Assembly: GCA_944470555.2 (NCBI GenBank)
Contig: OX104128.1
Location: 60,333,257 to 60,397,256, forward strand
Source: Heterobilharzia americana
Lineage: Eukaryota > Platyhelminthes > Trematoda > Strigeidida > Schistosomatidae
DNA length: 64,000 bases
Direction of reading: 5' to 3'
A model generated the notes under the pieces. The model did no database searches. It worked only from the letters and a program-made list of their open reading frames with translations, and was not told where the DNA came from. Position numbers and translations under genes: made by a program. Positions 1 to 11,656 of the stretch are shown piece after piece; position 1 is the first letter of the stretch, and each line of letters starts with the position of its first letter.

Positions 1-825
1 AGTGATTTGGTTATCTAGAATATGCTCAGTACCCGTCAACTTTGAGTTCCTTAAGCTATTTACCTACAATATAGGAATCTTTAATTGAGTGAAATATCAA
101 CCAAACTAGAAATAAGCGGCATTATGATGGTTCACTCGAAATGTAGAACCTATTTTTTAGGTGGTAAGACTAGTGGAGGCAGTGCGAAAAACCTTTGGTT
201 TGATAACCAGAATACTGAAACCAGTGATCGTAGACTTAATATTCGTTGAAAACTGGTCACGATACCGGATACATTTGTATAAATTCTAAGAATCACCATT
301 CAATATCTCCTTATTCTTTTCCCGTTGACTGTCGTCTATCGCATTTCTTTGTTTCACCCCTCTAGTTTCATTTTTCTTCGGTTATTCTTAGCTTAGGTTG
401 GGCACATGTTCTAGATTATTTTTTTTGTGAGTAATTATTACTGCTATCGGTAGAAGTATGTTTAATTTCATGTGTTTCAAGTTTTGGAACTAGCTAAGAA
501 TTTAAAGTAAATAACTACGCTTAATAGTGATATAAGATTACCAGAAGTAAAATAGGTTTAGAAAAAAGACTGATCGAGCGAAGAAATATATTTCTCTTTC
601 CAATTAGATCTTCACCCTGGGCTCTACGCTAATATATAGTTTTACAATTTAGTCAAATTACCGATTACGTGGTCATGTTTCGGAAAAAATGATATCAATA
701 ATCAATAGAGTTACTAAAGTTGGAAATATGAAGCAAGCTATTCTTAGGTAAATGTAGTAACTTTTGATGAGTGTTCAGTCATTCACAATAAGCAATTGCG
801 TAATAATAAGGAAACAAATGAATAT
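1..825. other. Non-coding AT-rich DNA, nothing recognised
   Basis: No exon, RNA gene or clear repeat could be recognised here. It lies at the left edge and may be UBXN1 intron or the 3' flank of the Penelope-like relic on its right. An N-terminal UBA-domain exon for the UBXN1-like gene was looked for and not found. Confidence 0.4.
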
Positions 826-1640
826 TCATAGAAACAAGAAAGGGAGAAGGTGTATAAAGTAAACCTGGAAGTTACAGCATGTTGACGACCACGGTAATGA
901 AAGTGGTCGAACTAACTTCTTTTGGATACAAAGGCTGGGTTTGTAAAGGTGGATTGCAATCACCTCTGCTATGTCAAGTAAGCAAGTGCGTAATCCATGT
1001 GGTAAATTAATTGGAATCTGATGAATGATTTTGAAAGCTTTTCTAGTACCAACTCGATGTCCCGTGTCAACTAGGTGTACAAGTATGGAGCTCTTTATTG
1101 TGCTAATTTGTCCCTTGCTCAACCAAGATGGGTGGTGCTCAGAAATTCTACAATGGAACTGCCTCATTGTACGCCCAACGTAACTAGCTCCACAGGAGCA
1201 GTTGATTAATAAATGGGCATAGAAGCGTCTTTATTTCTTGCACCTAGAATCGGATGGGACATAATTTGGCAGCTAGGGGTGCTTTTTGCAAGACATTTTA
1301 TGCGTTGTGTGATGATCTCACTGGCAATGTCACTCTTAAATTTCAGCTTCAGAAAGATTTGCTATTTAGGAACTGTTGACGTTCTTGTCTTAACCCTCAT
1401 AACATTCATATACTTAGTTACAAACTTGTCTGGGTAGCCATTCCTTCTCAGCTTAGCTGGTGAAAATTCGACATCAAAAAACTCCATTCAGTGAATACGC
1501 GTGGCCTGATTACTAGCAGATATCTTGGAAAGCACTATCAGATACGAAGCGGGACTGAATAAGTGCTTTGATCATGATTCAGGCATTATCTCCCATGAGA
1601 TATGACTCAGAAGTTTAAAGGCTTCACAGTATATCTACTG
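826..1640 (-). mobile_element. Penelope-like element relic, GIY-YIG end
   Basis: The minus strand encodes a decayed C-terminal part of a Penelope-like retroelement. The best-preserved piece (about 1190 down to 826) reads CSCGASYVGRT, then an ISEHHPSW segment and an LVDTGHR segment. This matches the GIY-YIG nuclease layout of PLEs: a Cys-x-Cys, Y(V/I)G-x-T, and a downstream R..EH motif. Farther upstream (1640-1200) the reading is broken by stops but still resembles the end of the PLE reverse transcriptase and the linker. No intact RT core is present, so this is a 5'-truncated dead copy. The limits are approximate. It could belong to the same PLE family as the copy at 30.1-31.5 kb. Confidence 0.7.
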
Positions 1641-2198
1641 CAACTTGGTCCAGTAGGCTTGAATATAATGATCTAATTTTGTTTTCTTATTTTTTCACTG
1701 AGGCATATGGTAAATAGTGTATGTTATTGCTTTAAAAAGCCATTGTCTATCTCGTTTAAGTACGTGATTGCCGTCTAAGAGAATGGTAGTAATTCTTTAA
1801 GCGTTCTGAATGACTACGCTTCATATCATTAGAAAATAAGTCTTTTGATCTCCATTTTCATATTTTTCTTAGGATAGGGGTATTGATTTTAAGTCGATCA
1901 CTTAAAATGTTAACTCATTACAGAACTGAGAGTTATTGTAATAGCATATTGTGTATAACATATTGCATATTGTGCATAACTTCCGTTTTTCTGGCTATTG
2001 TGCGTTATTCCGCTAGCGAATTACAGCAGTTCCATTTTGCAAAGGTGATTATCCAAATATATTCAGCTAAATTACACTTTATTAATACTTGCGAAAATTT
2101 TATTTGCTAGAGTCGTCGTTACTGTGCGTGTGGTAAGATTTTCACCAATCTGATAGCAGTTTAAAATTGGTACCTGAAATTTCGATTTAAACTGATAG
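1641..2198. other. Probable UBXN1 intron, nothing recognised
   Basis: AT-rich sequence ending in the splice acceptor used by the exon at 2199. Short open frames here have no recognisable protein features. Confidence 0.4.
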
Positions 2199-2383
2199 GA
2201 ACTTTTGCGGATCCGAAAAGTTCAAAGAGAGGAACAAGAGAAACAAGAAGAACTGGAACGTGAAAAACAAAGACGCCTGCAAGGTAGAACAATAGTCTCA
2301 GCTAAAGCAAAGTATGAGGAAGATGAAATGCGTCGTCTAGTTGAACAGAAAAAACGGGAGAAAGAGGAAGATCGAGCCTACAG
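2199..2383 (+). CDS. UBXN1: UBXN1/SAKS1-like UBX-domain protein, internal exon (coiled coil)
   Basis: This exon encodes about 61 residues of a highly charged coiled coil rich in Glu, Arg and Lys. It includes the segment YEEDEMRR followed by EQKKREKEEDRAYR. Human UBXN1 (SAKS1) has a very similar stretch (QEDEMRRAAEERRREKAEE) between its UBA and UBX domains. The exon opens right after a TAG that is also the splice acceptor, and closes at CAG/gtaact. It ends in phase 2, and its last two bases complete an Arg codon with the first base of the exon at 6298. UBXN1 proteins bind ubiquitin chains and the p97/VCP ATPase and modulate degradation of ubiquitinated clients in the cytosol. The assignment rests on this block together with the C-terminal UBX domain. 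The open frame begins at TTG after the acceptor, so the start codon is not here. Confidence 0.88.
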
Positions 2384-2629
2384 GTAACTACAGTGTGACT
2401 GAATTCATTATTTATTCATTTCTTGCGTAATTTTCAATGAATGACTGTTATCGATCAGTCACAAAAACATTTTATTAAGTATTTCGCATGGACTTATAAC
2501 AGTGATTAAAAATTGTTCATCTTACGCATTTCACTTCTGAAGTCACATATTGCAATTAAAACTGCCACAGTTCTCCCTTCATTGCCAAATGGTTACTAAT
2601 TAACTATCATTTAGGGTCTTCCAGTTAAG

Positions 2630-3330
2630 TGAAGACTCTGAAAAGACATATAGTCTTCTGTGCACCTTGAGTGGCAGTTTGATAATGCTTGGGATGCATT
2701 TCTTGTCACTGGAATTCAAATTATTGTTCCCGGACTGGTTTTCACTGGTACCCTATCCAACAATACGCAGTGAATAGTTGAGTGCCTCGGCCACTTAACT
2801 TACCTGAGAAGTCGGATCAGCCTTGGTGGCTCAGTAGCCGACGAGATCTCTGCACGGATACAAAAAGCACGATTGAATTCCACTGACTTACGCCTACTGT
2901 AGCACGGCTGCGACATCCGACCGTCAATTAAGGGTCGAGTGTACTGCGCTGTGGTTCGCTCTGTTATACTTTACGGCTATGAAACATGGCCATTATAGGT
3001 AGAGGTTGTGAACATTCACCGACTGAGGTGACTGTGGCGTGTGAAGCATGTCTAATCACTGTCTGCCCTGCCACACAATGTAAACTGAAGTAAGTGTAGG
3101 GTGGAAAAAGGTTACGGCTGGCCAAACTAAAACATGGCATCAGTGCATGAAGTCTTTGACTGTTGGTTTAAGCCGTGCAGGGGAGTGTAGATATCCTGGT
3201 AGAAACGTATGTGACAACAGAAACCAGTGGTTGGAGATTACAGGACATGGCTTAGAATCGATATCAGTGGCGCAGATGCATTCACATTCTACTCATCCCA
3301 ATTGTCATGCTGAATTTTAGTATCGTATCA
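2630..3330 (+). mobile_element. RTE-clade LINE family B fragment (RT C-terminus and 3' tail)
   Basis: This is a diverged copy of the segment seen better preserved at 6940-7600. Broken frames recall the block LGSRISSGGSVADEI, then KGRVYC and LLYGCETWPL, then LRWLGHVL, which lies after the RT catalytic core in RTE-type LINEs. Stops and frameshifts are frequent. It sits inside the UBXN1 intron in the sense orientation. Confidence 0.65.
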
Positions 3331-3339
3331 TTCCTCCTT

Positions 3340-4150
3340 GCTCTCTTTTGACGACTTTCTACCACTTATAACTGCTTTCTGAATCTCAGTCGATGAATGT
3401 TCACAACCTCGTCAACTGACTTTCCTTTTCTTGCCAAAACTCTGCACGTCACTTCTGCATTGTTGACGTGGTAGCACTACGAGATACAGCCTTTGCTACG
3501 AAGGCAACGTTGATCGAACACCTGAAGCCTCTTCACGTCCTCTACCTGGGACTACTTTCAGCAAAATATCTGCCACAAAACCTCTTGATCGACAAGGTCG
3601 TATGCTGCACTCAAGTCAAGAAATACAGCTAATTTCGGGCGCCGGTGAGTGTGTCTGTTTCAGAACCTGGAGGAGGGTGAACATCCGGACGATACACCCA
3701 CACTAAAGTTTACTGTTTTCCAGATTACTTAGATGCCTTATGATTATAGAACCTAGGATCTTGAACACTATACCAATCAGGCTGACTCCCCTGTGGTGAT
3801 CATAGGACGATTTCTATCTTTCTTGAAGGCTGGGATAGTTAGTGACTGAAATCACTTAGAGTGGATCATATCTGATTCCCATACGCTAGCTAGCACTTCA
3901 CCAATAACATGCAACGACTGTCTATTACTGGCCTTTCTCGTTTCAGATTATTTATAGTTTTCTTGACTTCTGCATTGTGCACTCTCTTCATACAAGCAAA
4001 TTTCTCAGTTTCAAGTAAATTATATGGTCTGGAATGTGTTGGTTTGAAAGTGAAAAAAATACCTATCGGTAAGATGTAAAGACTTTCACACTGCATGGTG
4101 AGTAAACTAGTTAAAGGATACTGATTATGAACCAAAGACCGAGGTGGTTA
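3340..4150 (-). mobile_element. RTE family B fragment, RT region, antisense to UBXN1
   Basis: Read on the minus strand, this matches the C-terminal RT region of family B (around 3360-3560) followed by RT palm/finger-like sequence up to about 3890; the rest is uncertain. It has the same order as the larger copy at 17470-18860. It is heavily decayed and meets the + fragment on its left tail to tail, so two insertions or an inversion are involved. Confidence 0.55.
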
Positions 4151-4949
4151 GTGCTGACATAAGATCTGATGGTTTTATCTCTGAGAAAAGCGGCATCATG
4201 GAGTGTTACAGGATTTTCGGAAACTAAGTCGAAACAAGTGAATCTCTCTTCGGCACTACAGTGAGTAATGATCACTTTCAGTGTCCATATCGAAATATTT
4301 TCTGTGACAGCTGATCAAACCTTATCCATATTTTTGAGTGGACAGAATAACAAACATTTAACTACTGCATTAAATCACAATAGAAACCATTAGATTAAAA
4401 TGAAATGATGTAACAATATTATAATATTACTATTGTGAATTTAGCTGAAGGCTGAAAATAGCTGACGGAGAAATAGTCTTTTGTCCATTGTCCCCACTAG
4501 TCAATGTCTTTTTCGAAGAATCTACGACGTCACCTCGATTCCATTATGGATGATTATCACACACTTGTTTAATGAATGAAGAAAGAAAGTTTAGGAAACT
4601 GATTAAGTTCATTGTGCGTAGTTGATTTTCATGAACTTGTACATATTATATCTAAGCAAATAATTACCGTTATTTCCATCCAGAATTTAAATTACTGTGA
4701 CGTACGTGGTCTTTCAAATAAACATATCGATTTAATTTCTAGTCAGATGAATCTTAGAATGAAATGGCTGAATCGCTACTCTACTCATTTAGGACTTGAA
4801 GGTTATTGGTGGTCGTCAGCTTACTTCTACTGATTAGATATCAAAATGCAAAACAGCTGATGTTAAAGAATTTGATAAAGAAGGAAGCATTTAGTTGATG
4901 CGTCTGCTGTCTAAACGAAACTTGTTCGGACCCCAGCTAGAATATCCAG

Positions 4950-5350
4950 CATAGGACTTCGCACAACAGTGCATCGGTTTAATTGTCACTCTTCACAGAG
5001 CAAGTGGATAGAAAGAGACTGATGTCAACATAGACAAAGGTGTATGAGAGGAGAAAGGATTTGAAAATGAAGGTTAGTGAAAATGTTCAAACTTTTAGAA
5101 TACATCAAAGAGTGAACAAATCTGTACCACTGTGACCGACTTTCAGTCATGTCACCGAGGGTCTCCAAGCCTTGATTCCTACTACCTCGATTACCACGAC
5201 CAGGTAAGTCGATACTCTCCTACATGACTGAAACCAAGTGTCACAGACTCAGTGGACTGGTGCCACTTTTTCGTCTGATCACTGAGCCCTCTCCCAACCA
5301 AGTCCTGTTTCCAACAAGTCAGCTTCACCATATAGGATTTTCCGCCTAGT
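4950..5350 (-). repeat. 3' tail fragment of RTE family B
   Basis: The minus strand carries the family B 3' end, recognisable by a shared block containing gtggcaagttgaaccgatgcac and by text also present at 22435-22810, 35100-35410, 44230-44530 and, on +, at 20740-21110 and 56440-56750. It has no ORF. Confidence 0.55.
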
Positions 5351-6297
5351 ACTTTAATAGCCAGTATTTTACGAATCTATTGCTTAGGACCAAATCCAAG
5401 ATAGATATAACAGTGATTTAACTTCAGAACAATGGAATGTTGTTGCAAACTATTGGAGACAACCAAGTCAACCTTGAAATTACAGTTTATTTTCTATTCT
5501 CGTGAAGAGTCACGTGCTTTACAGCGTTTTAGTACATGGAGTTCATTCTAAACCACAAAATCATATTGATAGGTGTTGAAAAATTACGAAAAGTAAGTTT
5601 ATTATACTGTTTAAAGTGCCTTTCGAGGTGTTTCATCTGGCATCTATAGAGATTACTCATCAGCACATCATCTACCAAACTTCTGTGCTGATACGTATCT
5701 CCAAACATGAGGTGGTTAGGATAGCCTAGAACATGTTATTGCAGTAGCTCAATTTATATCCCGCCGTTTAAGAGGTTCTGTTAAGTTCTTTGTAGAAGCT
5801 AATTATACACGCTTCATTCTGTCCCTTTCCTTCGAATTATTTTCCAACGTTAAAGAATCAACAGCAGTTTGCTACTTTGACGAGAACAATGATGTTATTT
5901 TCGCGTAGTTTATTACCCGACGTTATCTTTAACTTATAGTTTACGGCATATTGAGCGAGCGAATAGAATTCCACTTACTAGCTATTTCATATTCATTTCT
6001 TCATTCTTGCATCTTATAGGTGGCGTCAGTAACCATTTGTTTTCCCGTCGTTGGGATAAACTCCACTTAAAGCTCTAGTGTTCATATGTATTAGGTGAAT
6101 TCGGCTAAACCAACAAATCATTATTAAAGAACGGTTGACTTGCCCGCGAAAATCGAATTTATTTTTTTAATGAAATCACTATAAACTACCATATAAAAAT
6201 CAAGGTAGTATCGAAAAATCCGGTTAGATATGGACCAATACAACATTAAAGATTCATTTTTGCCCTATTAATTTTTGTACCTTTCTGTCTATCACAG

Positions 6298-6340
6298 GGA
6301 AAAACTGAAAGCGGATATTGCCCGAGAAAGAGAAGAAAAG
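6298..6340 (+). CDS. UBXN1: UBXN1/SAKS1-like protein, 43-nt microexon
   Basis: A 43-base exon flanked by a strong acceptor (tatcacag) and a consensus donor (gtaagt). The first base completes the Arg codon begun in the exon at 2383, and the remaining 14 codons read EKLKADIAREREEK. This lines up with the RVREKIERDKAERAKK block of human UBXN1. It ends in phase 0, which agrees with the next exon at 10611. The exon is far below usual ORF-calling length and is supported by phase agreement on both sides and by homology. It extends the charged helix that leads into the UBX domain. Confidence 0.85.
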
Positions 6341-6479
6341 GTAAGTCAGAATGGTTGTTTTCAACCAACTGAGCCACAGTATTATGAAAAATTAAAGTGT
6401 TGGAATTCGTGGACGGAATATTTTCGTTGCGTCTCAGGGAATACATACCCTTGGTCTCTTACGACATTACTTACTAGGC

Positions 6480-6770
6480 AACCGGATAAACAGCAGACAA
6501 GATCAACGTATAACGCACACACGTGCATCGGTTCAACTTGCCACACTTCGCAGTAGTACACAAAGAACAAGAGGATAGAAAAAGAGTGATATCAGAGTAG
6601 ACAAAGTTGTGTGAGACACTAAACAATCTTCGTAAGGCCTTACATGGCTGCGTAAGTTCTAGTAGAGAGCTTTGACAGGCATTACATACGTGCTTGCTAC
6701 TCACTTCCCAGTCAGACAGCCACAACACCTCATGGTCGACAGAGTCAAATGCTACTTTCAGGTCGAGAAA
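6480..6770 (-). repeat. 3' tail fragment of RTE family B
   Basis: Antisense copy of the family B tail (GTGTGC..., ACTTTGTCTACTCTGATATCAC on the minus strand), followed at about 6600-6770 by RT-region remnants. It abuts the + strand tail fragment that begins near 6780. Confidence 0.5.
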
Positions 6771-6779
6771 TATGGTCCC

Positions 6780-7960
6780 CGAGATGATGGAAATCAGTGG
6801 TTGACGACTCTTGCTGACATGGCTGAAAATCGGTCACAATGACGCAGATGTATTCAATCCACGACATCTTCTAAAGCTTGGATATTCGCACTAACTTATC
6901 TTCAGATTGTTTATTGTCTCATACAGCTTTGTCTGCTAACAGAGAGTGTAGTGGTTGAGTGTGTCGACCACTTCACTTACTTGGGAAGTAGGATCAGCTC
7001 TGGTGGCTCAGTGGCCGACGAAATTTCTGCACGAATACAAAAGGCTAAGCTGGCTTTTGCCAACTTACGCCAACTGTGGCGCTGCCGTGATATCCGATTG
7101 CCTATTAAGGGTCGCGTTTACTGCACAGCAGTCCACTCTGTCCTACTGTATGGCTGTGAAACATAGCCATTGAAGGTGGAAGACATGAGAAGACTTCAGG
7201 TGTTTGACCACCGTTGCCTTCGTAGTATAGGCCGTATTCCATGGTGCCACCACGTGAGCAATGTCGAAGTCAGGTATAGAGTATTAGGGAGAAGAGGTAA
7301 ATCAGTTGACGAGGTTATCAACCTTTATCGACTGAGATGGTTGGGACACGTGTTACACGTGCCTAGTTGCCGTTTACCTCGTCACACAATGTTGGCCGAA
7401 GTAGTTTCAGGCTAGCAAAAGGCTCAAGGCGGCCACACTAAAAAATGGTATCAATATATGAAGTCTTTGTCTGTTGGTTTGAGTCGTGTGAGGCGATGCA
7501 GACTAGCCGGCTGGGGTCCGCGGGACAAGAGGAACCAGTAGTTGGAGACTAGGTGATATGGCTCAGAATTGAAGTCAGTGGCGCGCATATGTATACACAC
7601 ATTATCCTCACCTTAGTGCTACACCGAACCTCACCACTTTCCCATTCTTCCTTTCTCTCTTTTTTCGTACTTTATATTTCTTTCGACTGGATTTTCTTCT
7701 CTTCATCTGCTTTACTACCCTTTTACTTGACGTTCTGATATGAGGTGTGGCAACTTGAACCACTGCACAGTAATTTCTGGTCCTGTGTTGTTGATGACAA
7801 CTTTGTCTACTGTGGTATCACTTTTTTTCTATCCTCTTGTTCTTTGTGTACTACTGTGAAGTGTGGCAAGTTGAACCGATGCACTAGTGTGCGAGGTTAT
7901 TCGTTGATTGTTTTAGTTTTTCTCCTCCGTCATTTGTGTTAGCAATTTCCTACCTCCATT
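6780..7960 (+). mobile_element. RTE family B fragment, best-preserved C-terminal region
   Basis: After a tail piece (6780-6935), a nearly continuous frame from 6951 to 7415, with one in-frame TAG at about 7165, encodes a typical post-RT region of an RTE LINE. Its motifs are VDHFTYLGSRISSGGSV, IKGRVYCTAVHSVLLYGCET, DHRCLRSIGRIPW and YRLRWLGHVL. The 3' untranslated part runs on to about 7960. There is no RT catalytic core, so the copy is 5'-truncated. The short read-through lesions make it one of the younger family B pieces in the window. The clade (RTE, like schistosome SR2/Perere-3 elements) is inferred from motif style, not from an alignment. Confidence 0.72.
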
Positions 7961-9170
7961 CTTGAATATTGCAGGTGACAAACTCATGTTCTGCTGCTTT
8001 GCGTCGTTTCAGGTTCGATGCAGCCTCCTCAACCTCAAAAGGAGTTAGAGGACGGACATCACCTACGTTCCACTCAAGTTGAAGGTTGATGCTGGTCAAA
8101 TGAAGCGTTGCTTTGGAGAAGTTTTACTGTTCTTCAAAGTGTTCTCCCCACCGTTCTAGATAGATGTCTTTGGAGGTTATCAGTATCCTATCCTTTTCGG
8201 TGATGGTTTGATTCACCATCATCTTCGTCTTGCCGGTATCCTCATTAAGCTTAAGTAGTTGCAGAGTGTTACCCACTCCATCTCTTTCTCTTTCGCTACC
8301 CACCACTGCTCACGATCAATGCGAAGACTCTTGGTCAACGTAAGTTTAAGTTGCCTTCGCTCTTCGTCGTGGTCAGAGACAACTGGAGCCGGTCTTCTCA
8401 CGTCAGTCAGTTCGGATAACATTGCAGAAATCTGATGATGTTTGTTAACCTTCGGGTGTACGTTATCAGTTGTCTTTACCGCTCTTCCTACAGCGGACTT
8501 AATATCATGCTAGGTTTCTTCATGGTAAGCATTGTAGTCATGTTCAGATAAAATACTTAGCTGACTCCTCTCTGAATACATACTTAGCGTCCTCATTTTC
8601 CAATAGGGCAGAGATACGCTTCAATACTGACTGATATCTAGTCGAGAAGTGCATTTTCTGCTCTACAGCTCAATGCTACACCTACTCTAGCGAGTCCATG
8701 AGAGCTAGCCATTGGGTCTCTGTATAATCATAAGCTGGATTTTGAAGATTAACTACTATGGTCAGGTGAGGTCGATTGAATAACCACAGCCGGGTCCTGT
8801 CTACGTGTCGCAGAGACGCAGCATACATCTATGGATCGGATTTGAGAGTTCCGGCTAGCGATGCTTGCTGTCCGATTTGGCATAGAGTTTGGACGTTGAA
8901 AGCTCCTACATGAAGTCGATGGTGGGCGGTGTCTTAGGAGACTAGGAATGTGTCGATGGCTTTGCTCGTTAGTAATGGTTTCAGAATGAGAGGTTGAAGA
9001 GAGTGTAAAAGGCTTAATATTAGTATCATGAGGTGAAGGTTAAGGAGGAGATAGAGTTGAAGAGGATAGGTTATGTTTGATTGGGTCTTGTATAGTACTG
9101 GAAGTGAGCGGGCGGTTGATACTTCCCGGCTTCCTACATCGTGGAAGGCTAGTTCTTGAGGTACTCGAAA
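7961..9170 (-). mobile_element. RTE family B fragment, 5' half (endonuclease to RT linker)
   Basis: The minus strand carries the region between endonuclease and RT. Recognisable pieces are a block ending REQWWVAKEKEME (about 8300), a segment DRILITSKDIYLERWGEHFEEQ (about 8130), and upstream material to about 9170 that looks like the N-terminal part. Frames switch several times and the endonuclease catalytic residues could not be confirmed. It is antisense to UBXN1. Confidence 0.6.
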
Positions 9171-10610
9171 AGAAGGGCTAGAGTGTGACCGCAGAGCTCA
9201 TAAGACATCCGTTTGGGGCCGGTCACATGCGTTTTTTTTGTTTGAGATCTTGGTTTTTGCTTATGAATCCCGCCGCATGGCGCGTGGAGGTGGGAGGGGG
9301 GGGATGGGAAGTGTATTATTTTCGAGACCGACCTTTTCTAACCCCCCTCCTCCTTCCTATAGGGAAGGCAACATCAGCGTGGCACTACTGGTTACTAAAA
9401 TCACTTCTTTTTAATCGAACATTTTGGGATTGATTTATAGAGTATATGTTCCTTATCGATACTTCTCGATTGAACTAAGGTTTTGTTAGGGATACTTACA
9501 TCCCGTATATTCCATACTTACACTTTGTATACATTTGAACAGGTTTATTCGCACTCTTTCCCGTGAATAAGTCATATTTTGTATGACCCGCTGTTGTTAT
9601 GATTGGCTCCTGTCTCTTTAAATGTACTAGTTATCCCTTGTCTTCCAAGGTTACTTTACACTCTATATAAATAGCGTCCGTTTTCATCCATAAAGGTTAT
9701 CAGTCCGAGATACTATAAACTCATCTGGTTTCCAGTCTTTTGATTTCTCTTTGCGAATCACTCGGGCTACATCCTCTCAACCCTCGACTACCAATCGTTA
9801 AGTATTTCCATTCGTTCTCACAACTCCGCATCATAACAGGTTTATTGATCGAGTCAGTTGACTATCATCTAGTCGGTTACTATTCTGAGCTTTGTTCTAC
9901 CTACCAATTTATTGCCACTGAGATAATATCAATGGCTTTCACACAATGAGGATGACTCACTACCTCGAACTGTAACCCATTGTTCTAGACTCATGGATTT
10001 AAATTCAGCTCCAACTAACAATGTCTGGGGAACCAAGTAGATTCATTGCATACTGCACGGATGTACTCAAGGCTGCTGAGTGGATTGCAGGTGGCTGATG
10101 ACTTGCGTAATCGGTCTGTTTATCGTCATACTACGTTTTGTGTAATCAGCTGTACTGTCTAAAAAGATGAATTCAGAATTATATTGTCATGTATATATCA
10201 CTTCAGTGAACGAATTGGCTAGGTTGAATAGTATCATCTGGTTTCACCGAAGAAACGTGGTTGATTTAGATAACTCACCTTCACAAGCTGAATCTAACTT
10301 GAAAAGCAGCTACTGTTTACTTGGATCACCTTGATCTGACAGGCGAAAATTGCTGATCGCACTAATCTTACCATCTTGAGTTCATAAATATTCTACAATT
10401 TGTTTTCTTTTCATATGCTTCAAGCTTTCAGTGTATTACACTACTGCATAATATCGATTTTAATCGAGTCTTTTCCTCGTTAAATGCCATTCTCGAAAAA
10501 AGGAATAAATTGTGCTTCTATTCGTTTCAACGTGAATACAATTTTATTAGATATCATCCAGTAAATAAGTCAAAATAACATGTAATTATCCCTCCTCAAT
10601 TCGCCTGTAG
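9171..10610. other. Intronic DNA with a TATA-like block, unclassified
   Basis: There is no gene apart from the adjoining exon. A G-run (about 9287-9308) and a promoter-like string tctatataaatag (about 9662-9674) stand out. The latter might be part of a solo LTR or another repeat, but I could not find paired ends. Confidence 0.3.
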
Positions 10611-10949
10611 CGTGCACGTGAACTTGGTCTAATACCACCGCCTGTTGAGTCAAATAATCCAACTCCTGTACCAACTTCAGTGCCTAAATCAAATTCAACA
10701 GTGTGTCGTTTACAAATTCGTCTACCATCTGGTCAATCAATCAAAACAGAATTCAGTGCCAATGAACTTTTGAGTTCAGTTAGATTGTATATTAGTCAAA
10801 ATTGGCCTGATTCTTCAACATCTATTGACCCTGAATCTATTCAGTTAATTACCAGTTTTCCTAGACGAGATTTCACCGATGCAGATATGAGTAAATCCCT
10901 TTCAGATTTAAGTAAGTCATACACCAGCCTTAAACTTTTTCAACTATAG
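10611..10949 (+). CDS. UBXN1: UBXN1/SAKS1-like protein, last exon with UBX domain
   Basis: The exon opens after the acceptor ctgtag, in phase with the 6298-6340 exon, and runs 112 codons to a TAG at 10947-10949. A Pro/Thr-rich linker (about 25 residues) is followed by the UBX domain, a ubiquitin-like fold that docks on p97/VCP. Visible family blocks are CRLQIRLPSGQS, FSANELLSSVRLYI, IQLITSFPRRDFTDADM and LSDL. They align closely with human UBXN1 (CRIQVRLPDGTS, LLSGFPRRAFSEADM). The FPR signature in the S3-S4 loop, which makes the p97 contact in UBX proteins, is intact. The gene is transcribed toward the K2P gene. No canonical AATAAA was seen close downstream; an AATATA at about 11068 is the nearest variant. 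Confidence 0.92.
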   Translation, partial: RARELGLIPPPVESNNPTPVPTSVPKSNSTVCRLQIRLPSGQSIKTEFSANELLSSVRLYISQNWPDSSTSIDPESIQLITSFPRRDFTDADMSKSLSDLSKSYTSLKLFQL

Positions 10950-11656
10950 AAGTGGGATGGATTCATTCAGTTCATGAATGAGGAGTTCTCTTTTGAGCTC
11001 ACTTAGTTTACATATCTATATTGTTCAACCTTTTTTGATGGGTTGGTATATTGTTTATATGCCCCTAATATAAAGTTTTTGATTGACTTTTGAATATCTC
11101 TAAGTGGCTGGCAGCAACCGAATTAGTGATTATCTTGCTGTCTGATCAAGTCCCTTGCAGGAAACAGATCCCAATACTAAATATGATCAGTATACTAGTT
11201 TCTGAGATTGTAATCAGACTATATGAATCTTGAAATAATTGTTATCTTACGTGTGTCCTGTCGATTCATCACCTGTTCTAATAAGAATTAAGTTAATTGA
11301 CACTATCTATGCTGTACCCAGTAAAGTTCCATGTTGAGCATTATTTTTGCTGGTACTCGAACTGACTCTAAAAGAAACAGCTGGGTATTCAGTTCATGAT
11401 GTAAGAGAGTAGTGTGATGGATAATTGTGTAGTGTTAACATCTGATGATACATCCTGATTCACACAGATATCATACTTCTCAATGACTCGACTTTTTGTC
11501 AATAATGACCTACTGTGATAATTCATCAAAATTGAGGGCGGTTCTTATGACTTTCGGAACTTGCCTTTCAGTCGTTGCACACTGAGTCTCGCGCTAAAAC
11601 CAACTCTGACGATGATGCTAAGCTTGGGTTATTATCTACAGTGCAGACTTGGAAAG
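10950..11656. other. UBXN1 3' flank, nothing further recognised
   Basis: Contains the 3' UTR of the UBXN1-like gene and AT-rich DNA up to the target site of the RTE family A element on the right. Confidence 0.45.

Larger units (their letters stand above)
2384..6297 (+). other. UBXN1 intron carrying LINE fragments
   Basis: This 3.9 kb intron opens with gtaact and ends with a pyrimidine-rich tract and acag. It holds pieces of RTE family B on both strands (2630-3330, about 3340-4150, 4950-5350). The remaining stretches (2384-2630, 4150-4950 and 5350-6297) contain nothing I recognise. Confidence 0.75.
6341..10610 (+). other. UBXN1 last intron, packed with LINE fragments
   Basis: This 4.27 kb intron begins gtaagt and ends cctgtag. 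It contains RTE family B pieces on both strands from 6480 to 9170. From 9170 to 10610 there is no recognised gene; this part includes a G-rich run at about 9287-9308 and a TATA-like motif at about 9663. Confidence 0.75.

Noticed and set aside
6951..7415. Host gene from the long frame with GSRISSGGSV and LLYGCET
   Set aside because: The same sequence appears many times in the window with stops; it is the C-terminus of RTE family B.
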